Below, piece after piece: positions 25,401 through 36,383 of a stretch of 64,000 nucleotides of DNA. Below the pieces are notes generated by a model that had not been told where the DNA came from, ran no database searches, and saw only the letters and a list, made by a program, of their open reading frames with translations. The stretch is from assembly GCA_047495785.1 (NCBI GenBank), contig JBLDXI010000064.1, forward strand, positions 310,001 to 374,000. Reading direction: 5' to 3'. The translations under genes were made by a program, and so were the position numbers. The first letter of the stretch is position 1, and each line of letters opens with the position of its first letter. The DNA is from Lepidodermella squamata. Taxonomy: Eukaryota > Gastrotricha.

Positions 25401-28400
25401 TCAGAATTGCGATGCTATAACCCAGCCAAAAGATATATCATCGAGAATACTCTCGCTTTCCGTCAAACTGCGATCATTCAATGCTCTGATGCCTTGTATC
25501 AACTTGCGAATGTGAAAACGTTGGGCGAACAAATCTACCTAAGGAGCCTATTGGCGTCTACAACAAACTCCCCGTTTTGGATTGGTCTATCGAAGAACAC
25601 AGGGACTTGGACTTGGATCGATGGCTCTCAATTTGTTGCTCTACCAGGCCAATGGGGCCCTGGTGAGCCAAAGGATTCCTTTGATTGCGCTGCTTACAAG
25701 CTCATCAACGGAACGAACTATCAACTCAGTGCTGAAAACTGCCTTGATACATTTTCCTATGTGTGTGAGAAGATTTTTGAGAATGACGGCTCAGGTAGGA
25801 TTGTTTCTTTTGTACTAGCTGACCTTTTTGTGAGCTTCGTTTAGACCTGGTTCCTGAATATTTGTTGCCACATGTTAGATGCTTCGACTATGCTAAAACA
25901 GATTTTCGGGGGTGTAGACCCATGAGCTCTGGCTGCCAAGTTGGAAATCAGACTCAGGAATATTCACCTGCATCATTTGAGACCTTGGATTCCTGCTTAC
26001 TTGGGGTAAACGATTTCAGAATACAATGCGATAGGGTACCCCATATTTGGCTTTTCCAGACTGCAGTTCAATGCCGAACTACTGTCGACAGGCGCTGCTT
26101 CGATTCGTGCCCAGTCGGGTCGGACCAGGTACGCGAATTTAACCCTGAAAATTGTCGATGCAAGCTTTCATTACTTCGAAAAGGTTGGCTCTTATTCCGG
26201 CTCGTTGTACTTTGCCGAAAATTATGAGACCTGTCTCAGCAACATACCCGTGAGTTTTCCCTAGACCGTGATCTATCTTCAGTGCTTTACCTTTTGATAG
26301 CCTGGTTTTGTCCGCTGTGTATCAACCTCGCCTGTTGAAACTATCAACTGCCGACCAAACACGACCAGCTGCTTAGCTGGAGAACAGCTCGATCCAGCCT
26401 ACGAGACCTACGCTACCGAGAAAATGTGCCTCAACGTCGAAAAATACTTCATTACCCGGCGAACGATGGTTAACTACGCCGAGGCAATAGATTTATGCGC
26501 CAATTTATCGGCTAAAATCGCTACAGTGAAGACATCAAGCGATCAAGCTGCGCTTCGGCAACAGTTGGCGTCTGAGTCTGTTCCAGCTGCTTGGGTGGGT
26601 CTGACATTACTCACGGATGGCTCGTTTGTTTGGGTTGATGGGACACCCTTCTCAGCGCTGCCCGATCAGTGGGGTGCGAATCAGCCGAATCGGTTCTGGA
26701 CATGTTCAAGCTACGCCTTCAAACCCACCCCAAACGAGTATTATCTGGAGAATACGAATTGCGAGCAGTCGCCCAATGCCATTCGACCTGGCTACGCTTG
26801 TGAAAAATTTGCACCTAAGAACAGCTCGGGTATTTTTTGTTTTTGAAAATCCAGCGGTTAAATCTAGCTAATTTCAGCCTCAGAGCCCCATGTTCGTTGC
26901 TTTGATGTGTCAACTCGGGGTTTCGTCGCCTGTCGGCCTTCGAGTCAAGGCTGTAACCCTAGCAATGAGACGCAGCAATTCTCGTCGAGAACTTTCGCCA
27001 ACTTAGATCTTTGCCTGATCGGGGTAAAATAACAGCCAATCAATACAGCCAATATTGATCAATCAATATATTTCAATACAGCCCGCTGTTCTATGCTCAA
27101 TGAGTGATGGAACGAGAAAATGCTACGATTTATGCCCATCAGACTCACAACAGGTCGGAATTTTATACGTAATTCGTAATCTTGATATCTTAGTAGTTCG
27201 TTTCCCGTTTTGTAGGTTGCATACTACCGCAGTTCCATATTCTTCCGGCAAAACTTCGATACGTGTCCGTACAACGAAATTGTGAGTTGTGAGTTGTTCA
27301 TCGGTACTTAGATTGAAGACATTCTAAGCTTTAAGTGGCTCAATTTTGAATCAATTTAAAGCTGGGTGCTTGCATTTGTGGGAGAAATTCGTACTCCGTC
27401 GCTTGAACTTGAGGATTCTTTACCTTCAACAGGGATATTATAGGCTAAGGATAACAAGTCTGATTGGGAAAATTTCCTCGAGAATTGATTAGAATCGTCG
27501 AGATTTCACTTTTAAAGCTTCTTTCTATTCCTAATTCCTAGCCTGCCTTTTATCGCTGCGTGGGAAATGACGGAACCGTAAATTGCCGGGTAAATGCAAC
27601 AGGCTGTTTGGCATCTGAAAAGCGATTCCCGCCCTTTTACACCTACGACACGAAAGCGATATGCGACAGCTTGAAAAAGGCCTACATTTACATCGAAGAA
27701 GCTTATGCGATTGAACAGTACCGAGCCAGCCTGGAATGCCAAGCTCTAAACATGGAGCTCGCGACGATAAAAAGCAACACCGAGTTCACGGCCATATACC
27801 AATACCCGTTCCCAACTATCTACGAACCAACGCCTTTCAGGCATCGAGCTTGGATCGGGTTGAACCTAGTATCGTGGCAGAGTGGCCAGTGGCGGTGGGG
27901 CGATGGATCGATACTGGATCGTAGTCTCTACAGCCCATACTTGTTCTACCTATGGGACGCGACTTACGCAAGTTTCGAATTTCAATGCGCGAGTATAGGA
28001 ATTTACGACAACTACTACAACCGAGCTTATGGCCCGTTGAGAGAAAATTGCTCACCCAGAGCCTATCCCCTGCTGGTTTGCCAGAATTTCGTCGAACCCC
28101 CAATATTGAACGGCAACCTTTCCGTGAGATGAAACTCTCTTTAAAGTTTCGATCTCTACCCTTATGTTTTAGGTTGGATTTTTCCGATGTGTTGATCCTA
28201 AATTCGAAGGCTTTGTCACGTGCCGATCGAATATTACTGGCTGTCTCGAATCAGAACGAAGAGTTCCGTCAAATGTGGTCTTTACCTCGGAATACCTGTG
28301 CTACAACGCTAGAAAAACCTACCAAGTCGTGAATGCAAATTGGAACTGGTTCGTGGCGAATGACTACTGCCAACAGCAGCTCGGTGGCCAAATGGCTGTT

Positions 28401-28661
28401 GTTAGGACTCTGGCTGATTGGAACGCGTTCAACAATCTAGTGGCGACTGATCAACTGCGGAGTGATGCTAAGCCTTGGGTTGGTCTCAGGTATAGCGTTG
28501 GTGGCCCGTGGCGATGGGTTGATGGTTCGGTGCTCCAGTCTTGGTCGCTGATTGGCGATGAGGGTTCGTGCGCGTACCGCGACATGGCTACTAGTAACTA
28601 CTACTCGACAGATTGCAATGATTTATTTACGGACACGTTAGTGTGTGAGACTTATGCTTGA
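22498..28661 (+). CDS. Secreted Cys-rich protein with six C-type lectin-like domains
   Basis: Twenty-three exons join in phase to 1,604 aa: 22498-22653, 22701-22742, 22798-22881, 22933-23007, 23059-23142, 23193-23241, 23292-23452, 23506-23571, 23622-23690, 23740-24273, 24339-25010, 25060-25128, 25173-25238, 25287-25794, 25845-26005, 26060-26128, 26184-26249, 26301-26829, 26878-27023, 27082-27153, 27226-27291, 27542-28123, 28173-28661. A signal peptide is followed by Cys modules, then CTLDs alternating with the same modules (HVRCF...C RP...GC). Sugar-site motifs differ: CTLD1 EPS with NDW, CTLD2 NEPNGGG, CTLD3 EPK, CTLD4 QPN, CTLD5 and CTLD6 none. This suggests different ligands or loss of Ca binding in some. 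No stop, frameshift or weak splice site was found. Divergent partner of the gene at 21325 and tail to tail with the channel gene ending at 28996. Role in adhesion or pathogen recognition is inferred. Confidence 0.88.
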
Positions 28662-28995
28662 GAATTGGTGTGATTTGGTATGTAGATGTAGCACAGCTTA
28701 ATATATTGTAAGAAAGGATCATTTTATTTCAGTAAGAAAAATGAAGGATGTGAAAAGGATCAAGTAGATATAGGCATCGAAATCGAAATGTCTGTTAACT
28801 TCAAAATATTAAACATGCTTTACAATCAAATGAAGAAAATTGATGAATGTACAATGTACATGAGAATATGATAGACACAGCTTTCAACGCTCAAAACCTT
28901 TCAAAAATGGGGAACAAAAGTATTTTTGAAGAAGGAAATTAATTACTATTAAATTTACCGTGACCAATTACTTAAATACTTAAATACTTAAGCAA
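28662..28995. other. Shared 3' region of two convergent genes
   Basis: AT-rich, between the stop codons of the six-CTLD gene and the minus-strand channel gene. Contains short direct repeats (AATACTTAAATACTTAA) just after the channel stop. No further exon. Confidence 0.5.
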
Positions 28996-31965
28996 TCAGA
29001 TTTTACGAAGCAGGAACCAGTTCGCATAACCGAAAAATCCAGCAGCCACTAGCAAGGCCAGAACATCTAGGAATCTGGCTAGGCTGATTCGGCCGCTGAA
29101 CAAGTTCTTCATTTCCCTCTTGCCCTCGACGTAATAGGAACAGGCCATCCAAACAATCAGCAGTTGATAAACCGTAACGCCAGCCGAGAACCAAGCCATC
29201 CATTGAATATAAGCACTCAAAATGGTACTGTCAGTATTCGGAGCTTCAGCCACAACCTCAGTCTGGCTAACAGCCATCGCGAGCAGAATTGTCACTGTAA
29301 AAGCGGGCCGTTCAGGCATCGACGGAGCCATTAGGAAAGTCACTAAATCCAAACCGCCCAAAATCGCTGTAGGCAGGTACAAGTTGTTGATGTAGTAGCT
29401 CGCGGATCGTTTCAAAGTAACTTCAAAGACAGCCACAGTCACATTGAACCCATTGAACTTGGCGGAAGATAATTGGCTCGTGAAATCCTTGACGATCCAT
29501 TCAGAGTTGTCAACAGCTCCAGCATCCCATAGGAATTGAGGAGGGTTTGCAAAAGTTAGGATCCTGTCAGATCTCGTCAGACTGAACTCGAACGAGCATT
29601 TCTGGGTGTCGAAAGGAAATTCCTTCATATCCTGCGTGCAATCAGCCACGAAAAGGCCCTCCCGGGTCCAGTAGAAGTTGAAAGTCTTGTTAGGCTTCGA
29701 TTCGGAGCCCAAACCATCCATTGTGACTAGAAAATCATCCCCAACCGCTACATTCTTCATATAGACATTCGACTGGGCGCTGTTTATGAATCGGAGCTGG
29801 GGAAGCCAGATTTGATCAGGCCTCGCGACGTAGATCTGCTCTTTCGGCCGCGAGCTGATGACATCCGTCGTGTTCTTAGGACAGGTATTGACCATCCAAG
29901 ACATTAGAATGACCCCACTCACCGAAATCGTGTCGTCGACACTCGATAGTTCGTTGAGCCCAGGAACGTAAAAAGTCATGTTTACCAAATTCGGTTTCGA
30001 TTCGTCGATCTGGGGCGGCACGTAGCGATTCGTGTCGAAATGATCGCAGCGCTTCAAAATGTCTTCAGTTGTTTTGAAAGGAACCCTAGGTGGCGGATTC
30101 GGGTCTCCGTCCAAGCTAGGAAGCAAACTTCCGATTTCGATGTTCGTTCCTATTTTCGAGGAGCTTATAGACATCGCTGGGCTCCAAGGAATTGTTTCAG
30201 ATGGTTTCGTTATGGACTGGGTTGGTTTCAGTGTCGAAGTCTGAGTAGAGCTTGCCGGTGCTTTCGCGGATGTGCTCGAATGTGCATCTATGGTCGATTG
30301 AGTTGCTTTAATCGAAAATGCAGTTGGAGCAGAATCCGCTTGGGATGACTTTGATGTTGTTGATTCTTGGCCGGTTTGCTGTGAATTCGAGGAAGTTGTT
30401 GATGCCGAGCTGGTTTTAATCATTTTCGAAGTGGACGTTGAGACGGACGATGTCGTAGTTGGAACAGGCTTCCCGCACACACAAGGCAGCAGTTTGATCT
30501 CTTCGGTAGTAAGTACAGTCCCATGAATTGTCATACACGCAATGCTGTCGCCCGGAAATCCACCGATTGGATGACCCGCGGCATCATAAGTAGTCAAAAC
30601 TGAAATATTGCGGTAGTAATTAGACGTGACCGTCGCTACTTTACCAGACACAGTTGGGCCCTCAACCAAATCATCACTACCAGGATCCTGGACGTAGCCT
30701 GTGTGCGTTCCTTTCACGTTATCGATTGTAAACGCGAAAAAGGTCCATTCGTTCCGCTGAGTGTACGGAATTTCCAGAGAGATAATACCGAAAGAGAGGA
30801 CAATCTTGTATTTAGTTGGGTCGCAAATCGCGCCGAGCAAGCTTTTGATATCAAAGACTCCAGCTTTCGAATCGCAGAAGCTTTTATAGTAGAAGGCGAT
30901 CGTGAGATTCGGCGAAACTGGCATTCCATGTACAAGCTTGATGATATCCCCTTTACTTTGCACGGTAATCGACGTGGCGCTGTAGGGACCTTTTGCATCG
31001 CTAGCTAGCCCAGGCATGTCGGCGAAGGCAGTTCGAAACCTGTCCGAGCCGTATTTCTGGAAAATGTTATCCCCAGGCGTTGCCATTGGCATGAAGAATT
31101 TAAGGTTGTCAATCTGAGGCATCAGTTCGAATGTGCTGGGCAGAGGCGGAGACGTGGACCTAGCGATGGTTTGACCGCAAGCGTATGGAATTACATTCAG
31201 CTGATTAGTGGACAGAACTTGCGGGTACAAAACCATGCAAGCGAATATGTCCGAGTTGGTTTTTGTGTAAACCCATTTTCCGTCACTTGTCTTTGCTGCT
31301 CCTATATGGATTGCAGTCGTTGAAAATGGTACCATTATAGTCACCAGATGGCCATCCAATAAAGTCGCATTGAAGGCGGAATCAGCCGAGCTAACAGCCC
31401 ATCGCCACTTGTTAGATTCGTAAGTTATGGCTACGAAACTCCAAATGTTTGTCGACGTTATCGGCAACGTTTCTCCTGTACCCACAAGTTGAGTACCCTG
31501 CATCAATTTCATTTCGCCACTTTCGCAACGGATAGAAAAAATTCCTTCCATAGTTACAATACCTGTTGCATCACTGCAAGCCGTTTTCATGTAAAACGTG
31601 AGCGTAAAACTTGAGTAATCCACTGATGCATCAATGGCGTAGGTTGCGATGGGGTCGACCGAGGTTTCTGCAGTTGTCGCCCCTGATTTGAAGGGCCCCG
31701 CATCAACCGACCGAGCTTTTTTGACGCCATTCTGCGGCACGAAGGCATTAATAGCCGCCGAGAACATGTCTGTATCGCCGCGGTCTAGATACCACAGCAA
31801 AAGCTGGTTACTGCTCGGCAGGACATCCAGGGCATCGTAAGGTGAGTTCACCTGTGAAGGCAACGCCTGAACGCAACGCAACGCCTGAACGACTGACAGC
31901 AAGGCGAGAACAGCTGAGTATTTCATTTTTATCCAAACTAGTCTAGCTAGAGCATTGAAATGCAA
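28996..31965 (-). CDS. Cys-loop ligand-gated ion channel with two N-terminal LamG/concanavalin-like domains
   Basis: Single open exon, 989 codons; the start is more likely the second Met (31926), which begins a clean signal peptide and aligns with the paralogue at 39119. Residues about 40-275 and 285-505 are two related LamG-like domains (WSFVAITYES, WTFFAFTIDN, each ending near IPYACG/LPCVCG). A Ser/Thr-rich linker (about 505-600) leads to a complete pentameric channel subunit: extracellular domain with DQIWLPQLRF, a Cys loop of exactly 13 residues between cysteines (CTQDMKEFPFDTQKC), four membrane segments (M1 near YYINNLYLPTAIL, M2 in PERPAFTVTILLAMAV, M3, M4) and a very short M3-M4 loop of about 25 residues. 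The vicinal Cys pair of nicotinic alpha subunits was not seen, so the ligand is unknown. Plasma-membrane location follows from the family. The C-terminal 1.1 kb is nearly identical to the copy at 36384. Confidence 0.9.
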   Translation of the reverse strand: MHFNALARLVWIKMKYSAVLALLSVVQALRCVQALPSQVNSPYDALDVLPSSNQLLLWYLDRGDTDMFSAAINAFVPQNGVKKARSVDAGPFKSGATTAETSVDPIATYAIDASVDYSSFTLTFYMKTACSDATGIVTMEGIFSIRCESGEMKLMQGTQLVGTGETLPITSTNIWSFVAITYESNKWRWAVSSADSAFNATLLDGHLVTIMVPFSTTAIHIGAAKTSDGKWVYTKTNSDIFACMVLYPQVLSTNQLNVIPYACGQTIARSTSPPLPSTFELMPQIDNLKFFMPMATPGDNIFQKYGSDRFRTAFADMPGLASDAKGPYSATSITVQSKGDIIKLVHGMPVSPNLTIAFYYKSFCDSKAGVFDIKSLLGAICDPTKYKIVLSFGIISLEIPYTQRNEWTFFAFTIDNVKGTHTGYVQDPGSDDLVEGPTVSGKVATVTSNYYRNISVLTTYDAAGHPIGGFPGDSIACMTIHGTVLTTEEIKLLPCVCGKPVPTTTSSVSTSTSKMIKTSSASTTSSNSQQTGQESTTSKSSQADSAPTAFSIKATQSTIDAHSSTSAKAPASSTQTSTLKPTQSITKPSETIPWSPAMSISSSKIGTNIEIGSLLPSLDGDPNPPPRVPFKTTEDILKRCDHFDTNRYVPPQIDESKPNLVNMTFYVPGLNELSSVDDTISVSGVILMSWMVNTCPKNTTDVISSRPKEQIYVARPDQIWLPQLRFINSAQSNVYMKNVAVGDDFLVTMDGLGSESKPNKTFNFYWTREGLFVADCTQDMKEFPFDTQKCSFEFSLTRSDRILTFANPPQFLWDAGAVDNSEWIVKDFTSQLSSAKFNGFNVTVAVFEVTLKRSASYYINNLYLPTAILGGLDLVTFLMAPSMPERPAFTVTILLAMAVSQTEVVAEAPNTDSTILSAYIQWMAWFSAGVTVYQLLIVWMACSYYVEGKREMKNLFSGRISLARFLDVLALLVAAGFFGYANWFLLRKI

Positions 31966-33494
31966 TAAGCACTCTCAATCCGTGTCAGGTTTCGCTTCAT
32001 GCCGTTTTTAATAATCATGTTCTACTTTCTAAAGCCTGAGCTTTTGGTATTTGCGGCTTGTTTACATTAGAAAATTTCAGGATACCAAGTTGAGAAAAAC
32101 ACGACGAGGCGGATTGTTGACACCAAGTTGGAGCAGGTTTTTCACGATGAAATATCCTGACGACATCTTAATTAAAGTCGCCCTAGGGATCGCGTATGAT
32201 TAATCTTCCGAAATAGGATTGGCTCGATTCCAGTATAAAAAGGATTACTAAGATATGGTTTCTTACCTTCAACCTCGCCAAGGTTCTAATTTCTAATTTG
32301 GATTTTCATGAGAGCCCTTGTTTCAGTAATGAAATTATGAGTGATGATCGCCTTTAGGGTGCATGCGTACTGTAGTGCAGTGTTACGAATTTACGAACGT
32401 TCGACGCTTTCAGTGATTGTGATTGACTCACTGGTCCGTTTCCGAAAATTCCACCTGCTGAAAGAATCCTGAAATTAGGGCTACACATTGATATCTGATT
32501 TGTGGATTCGCGAATGATTCGCCGATATAAGGAAATTGTTGGGTTTTAAAGTTTACAGAAATTATGCCCAAACTTTAGCTTTTAGCTCACGACACGCCCC
32601 ACGCACCATTTGGTCATAATTGCTGCTGATTTGTCTCTTATTTCACGCATTCCTTCTTACGATTCTACATTTCTTTGCAGCTGAATTCTGAAACGGAACG
32701 TTTTAATGGCTTAATGGCTTAAAGGTGTTAGCTTTCGCATCTTCATGTGATTGGCGGGTTTCAAAAAAGATGCTTCACTGCCCAATAAATTTCATTCACA
32801 ATTTTCTCAAAACCCGAAAAGAGCCTGAGCTTTTGGTATTTGCTGCTTGTTTACATTAGAAAATTGCAGGATACCAAGTTGAGAAAAACACGACGAGGCG
32901 GGTTTTTTTTTATTATTGCATATCCTCTGGACAGCTATCTTAATTAAAGGCGCCCTAGAAAATCATTGTATGATCAATATGCCGAACTAAGATTGGTTCT
33001 ATTCCAATACAAATAGGATTACGAGGGAAAGGGTTTCTCCTTTTTTGTTGTTTACTTCTACCTCGTGAAGGTTCTAAAATTTTGACTTTCACGAACAACT
33101 TGGCGTCAGTACAATTATTTCCGGAACGCGCTGGATATCGACAATCCTGTTCCTTTTCGCGTTTGCTTATTACAATAGAATAAAAACAATAGAAGACAAT
33201 TTTTGGCGCAAATAGGTCACCATAGGAAAGTGAATTTGTTAGATAAAGAGAATTAGGACAAGACAATTTGTTGCCAATTATCAAATTGTCGAAATGCGCT
33301 GGATTGAGAATCATGCGATTATTATTACAAAAAGGCCTTCTCGATTGAGATGAGGACAATGTAATTGTCCAGGTTGAAAGTAGGACGAGTGTTGTCGAAT
33401 CTCAATAACAACAGGCTGCTACGATTTATTTTAGTGACTTTCGTTCAATTTGCAAGTATTTTTCGAGCTTTTTCACCAAGATTCGCCCAATAAA
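31966..33494. other. Divergent intergenic region with a direct repeat
   Basis: Lies between the minus-strand channel gene and the plus-strand CTLD gene. The main content is two copies of a roughly 260-bp sequence (separate entry). A TATAAAAAGG motif at about 32234 is more than 1 kb from either start and its relevance is unclear. The open frame on the minus strand at 32955-33359 overlaps the repeat and has no domain. Confidence 0.5.
32027..33085. repeat. Pair of about 260-bp direct repeats
   Basis: Copy 1 starts near 32027 and copy 2 near 32822; both begin GAGCTTTTGGTATTTGC, share GATACCAAGTTGAGAAAAAC and ACGACGAGGCGG, TCTTAATTAAAG, CGCCCTAG and AAGGTTCTAA in the same order. Copies have small indels. 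It is an intergenic duplication or an unclassified repeat family. Confidence 0.75.
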
Positions 33495-35766
33495 ATGGCT
33501 CGTCACATTTACTACAATGTTGTGCTTTCGGTGCTGATGCTGGCTGGTGCCAGCGACGTAGCACGGGGTATGCAGCCGGTGAGCTGCGTTCGATGCTTCT
33601 CGCAGCAAAGCAATCGATTCACCAGCTGCAATCCAGCTGCTAATGGCTGTAATCCACTAATCGAATATCAGGTTTTCCCCGAATTTAATTTCAACCCAGC
33701 TATTTAAGAGTTTTGTGTTTTGTGTCATCGATAGTGGGGCTCGATTTTCCAAACAACCGGCAGTTGCAACACCGGGGTCAGTTTTAAATTTATCTAACTT
33801 TACCCGTTTTACTTTATCTAAAGAATGCTCGAATGTGCTACAAATACGAGGCTCTGACTCCATTCTGCGTACCTGGTAACATTGGCTGTAACAACCCGGG
33901 TGATATGAATGTAAGTCTTGTTTATTGTTCAAAAAAAAACTTTGCCCATCAAACGCTCGTGAAATCAATGTTTCAGACATTCTGGTTTGGCGATCAGAAG
34001 CAGGTGTTGAGCTTGAAGTACAACCTTAACGAATGCGAGAAAAAGAAAGCTGCATTCGAGGTGTGAAATCAGGAATTTTTAAAAGACCAGTGGCATAAAC
34101 TCGTGACTCGTGACATATTTCAGATGTTGCAATTCAGGCGCTGCATGTTGAACAACGTTATCAAAACCTGTGTTCCCGACCCGTACAAATGCCCTGAAAA
34201 CTGGGTGAGCCACTCTCCGAATAGCGTATTCAGTTTAATTTTTTATTCTTCGATGTTTTCCTTAGCAGCCTATCGATTCAACTTTGTTTCCAAATCTCAC
34301 ATCTTGTACGAATGGAACGAGTGCGTTATTTTGTCAACTATTATAGCAATAATATTCTGATCCAAGTAATTGAAAATGGGAAATTACTAATGTCGAGCTT
34401 GCATATTCCTAAATTCATTTGAAGATCCGAAAATTTAACGAATATGATCAGTTATAAGAAATTACATCGGAAACATTACAAGCCTATGATTTATGTGAAT
34501 TTCAGTCGCAGTTCCAGCCAGCGAAAAGCCGCACATCCGGTGCTTTGATTCTGCGACCAAAAAGTTCAAAGACTGCCGACCGCTAAGCTCAGGCTGTTTC
34601 GCCAGCAACGAAACGCAGCAATACTCGAGCAAAGTCTACATCAACCGAGCAGCCTGCATGCTCGGAGTAAGTTTATATTTATCCTTCTCTTTTCGCAATT
34701 TTTTTCGTTTACTATCGTTGGGCAGAACGCCGTTTCGTGCAAGGATTCTTCTAACCGAACGTCTTGCTACGCTGCTTGTCCCCAAGATCAATCTCAGGTA
34801 AAGCTCAGCCAAAAGCACGGTTTTTCCGGTAACAGCAGTATTTTTTTGTATCAGGTCAAGCTTTTCTCGGACTTGGGCACCTTTCAGCTGAATCACAACA
34901 AGTGTTTAATGGACGTAAATCCGGTGGTGAGTATCAGTTTTCGATTTTTGTTGGCTGCAAACGCGATGTTTTATCTAGAGATTTTATCAGCTAACAATAG
35001 CATCTCGAACCTATAAAATATCGGAAAGTCAAAATAAAATAGCAAATTGGGTAGAATTAACAGCGTTTGCGCGCCGCCCTTTTTGCGATAACAGCTCGAA
35101 TGAATTCGCTATAGGAAGATCGTCTGCTTCCTATCTGTTACAGTTTGGTTTATGAAATTAACTGTTATGGGAAGATTGTTAGTTTCTTTTTTCTTAGCTG
35201 TTGCATCGTCAGTAAATCAGAGTCACGCAACGACGCTATCGATTTCCAATTATGATAATTGATAATTTTGTTGTTGATAGATCCCCCAGCACCGATGCCT
35301 GCGAACTGCTGACGGATCAGTAACCTGCCGACCGAGCTCGAGCGGCTGTAACGCCAACACCGAGAGACGCTTCCCTGCGAATGTTACGTTCAGCGGCGAG
35401 TCGCAGTGTCAAAACGCTAAAAGGACTCTGTTTTTCGTTATCAACATTAATGGTGATCATTCAGCCGCAGCCAGGTTGTGTTCGCGCGAGAATGGCATAT
35501 TGGCAACCGCTAAAACAGCTGCCGATGTAGACCTGCTTGTCAGCAGTTTACGACGCGGCTACGATGCATGGCTGGGTCTTGCTGCAGAGTCCGGCGTTCT
35601 TAAATGGTCGGACGGTTCCGCTTTCACATTCGATCAAGCGCTGTTTTATTCCTCGGCCAATGTTGATCAATGCGGGTACATACGGACCGCGGCTTCTAAA
35701 ATGGATTTCAAGGCGTGCGGCAATAAATCTATGTTCTATGCAGGATGCGAAACCTATGTTGAATGA
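33495..35766 (+). CDS. Secreted Cys-rich protein with one C-terminal CTLD
   Basis: Ten exons join in phase to 437 aa: 33495-33671, 33735-33776, 33824-33910, 33977-34060, 34124-34204, 34269-34320, 34506-34666, 34726-34797, 34855-34926, 35281-35766. Signal peptide, then Cys modules (VRCFSQQSNRFTSC; MCYKYEALTPFCVPG; HIRCFDSATKKFKDCRP; CPQDQSQ), then a final exon with a CRPSSSGC module and a CTLD (AWLGLAAES, LKWSDGSAF, CGYIRT, CETYVE). The CTLD lacks an EPN/QPD motif, so Ca-dependent sugar binding is not predicted. It is the intact sister of the nonsense-bearing copy at 816-3068 and lies tail to tail with the second channel gene. Confidence 0.87.
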
Positions 35767-36383
35767 TTAATGAGGCATTGAGGTTTCCGTAAGCTTTTGA
35801 AGTGGCTGTAAGAATTAACCGTATGATAATGATATGTCATAGTGAAAAAAGTTGGTAAACAACGGAGATATCCATTTTGAGAAGCACTCGATTTTATAAT
35901 GCAGATCTTGAGTCTTAGCTTGAGTGTTTACTCTGGTCACTTTTTTCTCTATGTGATATGATGAGATTAGAGTCGATAGAATAACTAAATAAAACAGCTG
36001 GAAAACTGAGCTTGCAACTTGAAAAAATTGCCATTCCTATGTAAGCGGTTTCATCAGCAACTTATGTATTAACGCCACGTGGAAATATTTCAGTAGTCAT
36101 GTTGAATGTTGAATCAAATCTCGACCGAAAAGTGAAGTGTTTGATATTTCCTTCAGAAGACTTCTTAAAATTGACAATGAAACTGGCGAAATCTGCATTT
36201 TTCTTTCCAGCCTGAAGGACGCGTTCGATGTCAGTCTGCAGCCTGATAAATTTACTCATACTTTGCATCATCGTAACTTAAAATGAGGCAATAGGTATAC
36301 AAAGAGTAGGTATCAGAATAGCCTATATAAAAGTAGCATAGCGGAATCGCCACTCGAGAGTGCGTCATTGACGATTTAACAGG
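35767..36383. other. Shared 3' region of two convergent genes
   Basis: Between the CTLD stop (35766) and the channel stop (36384). The minus-strand open frame at 36062-36271 has no recognisable domain. Nothing else supported. Confidence 0.5.

Noticed and set aside
30040-31008. Antisense open frames within the first channel gene
   Set aside because: They follow codon structure of the real gene on the opposite strand and are not maintained in the second copy.
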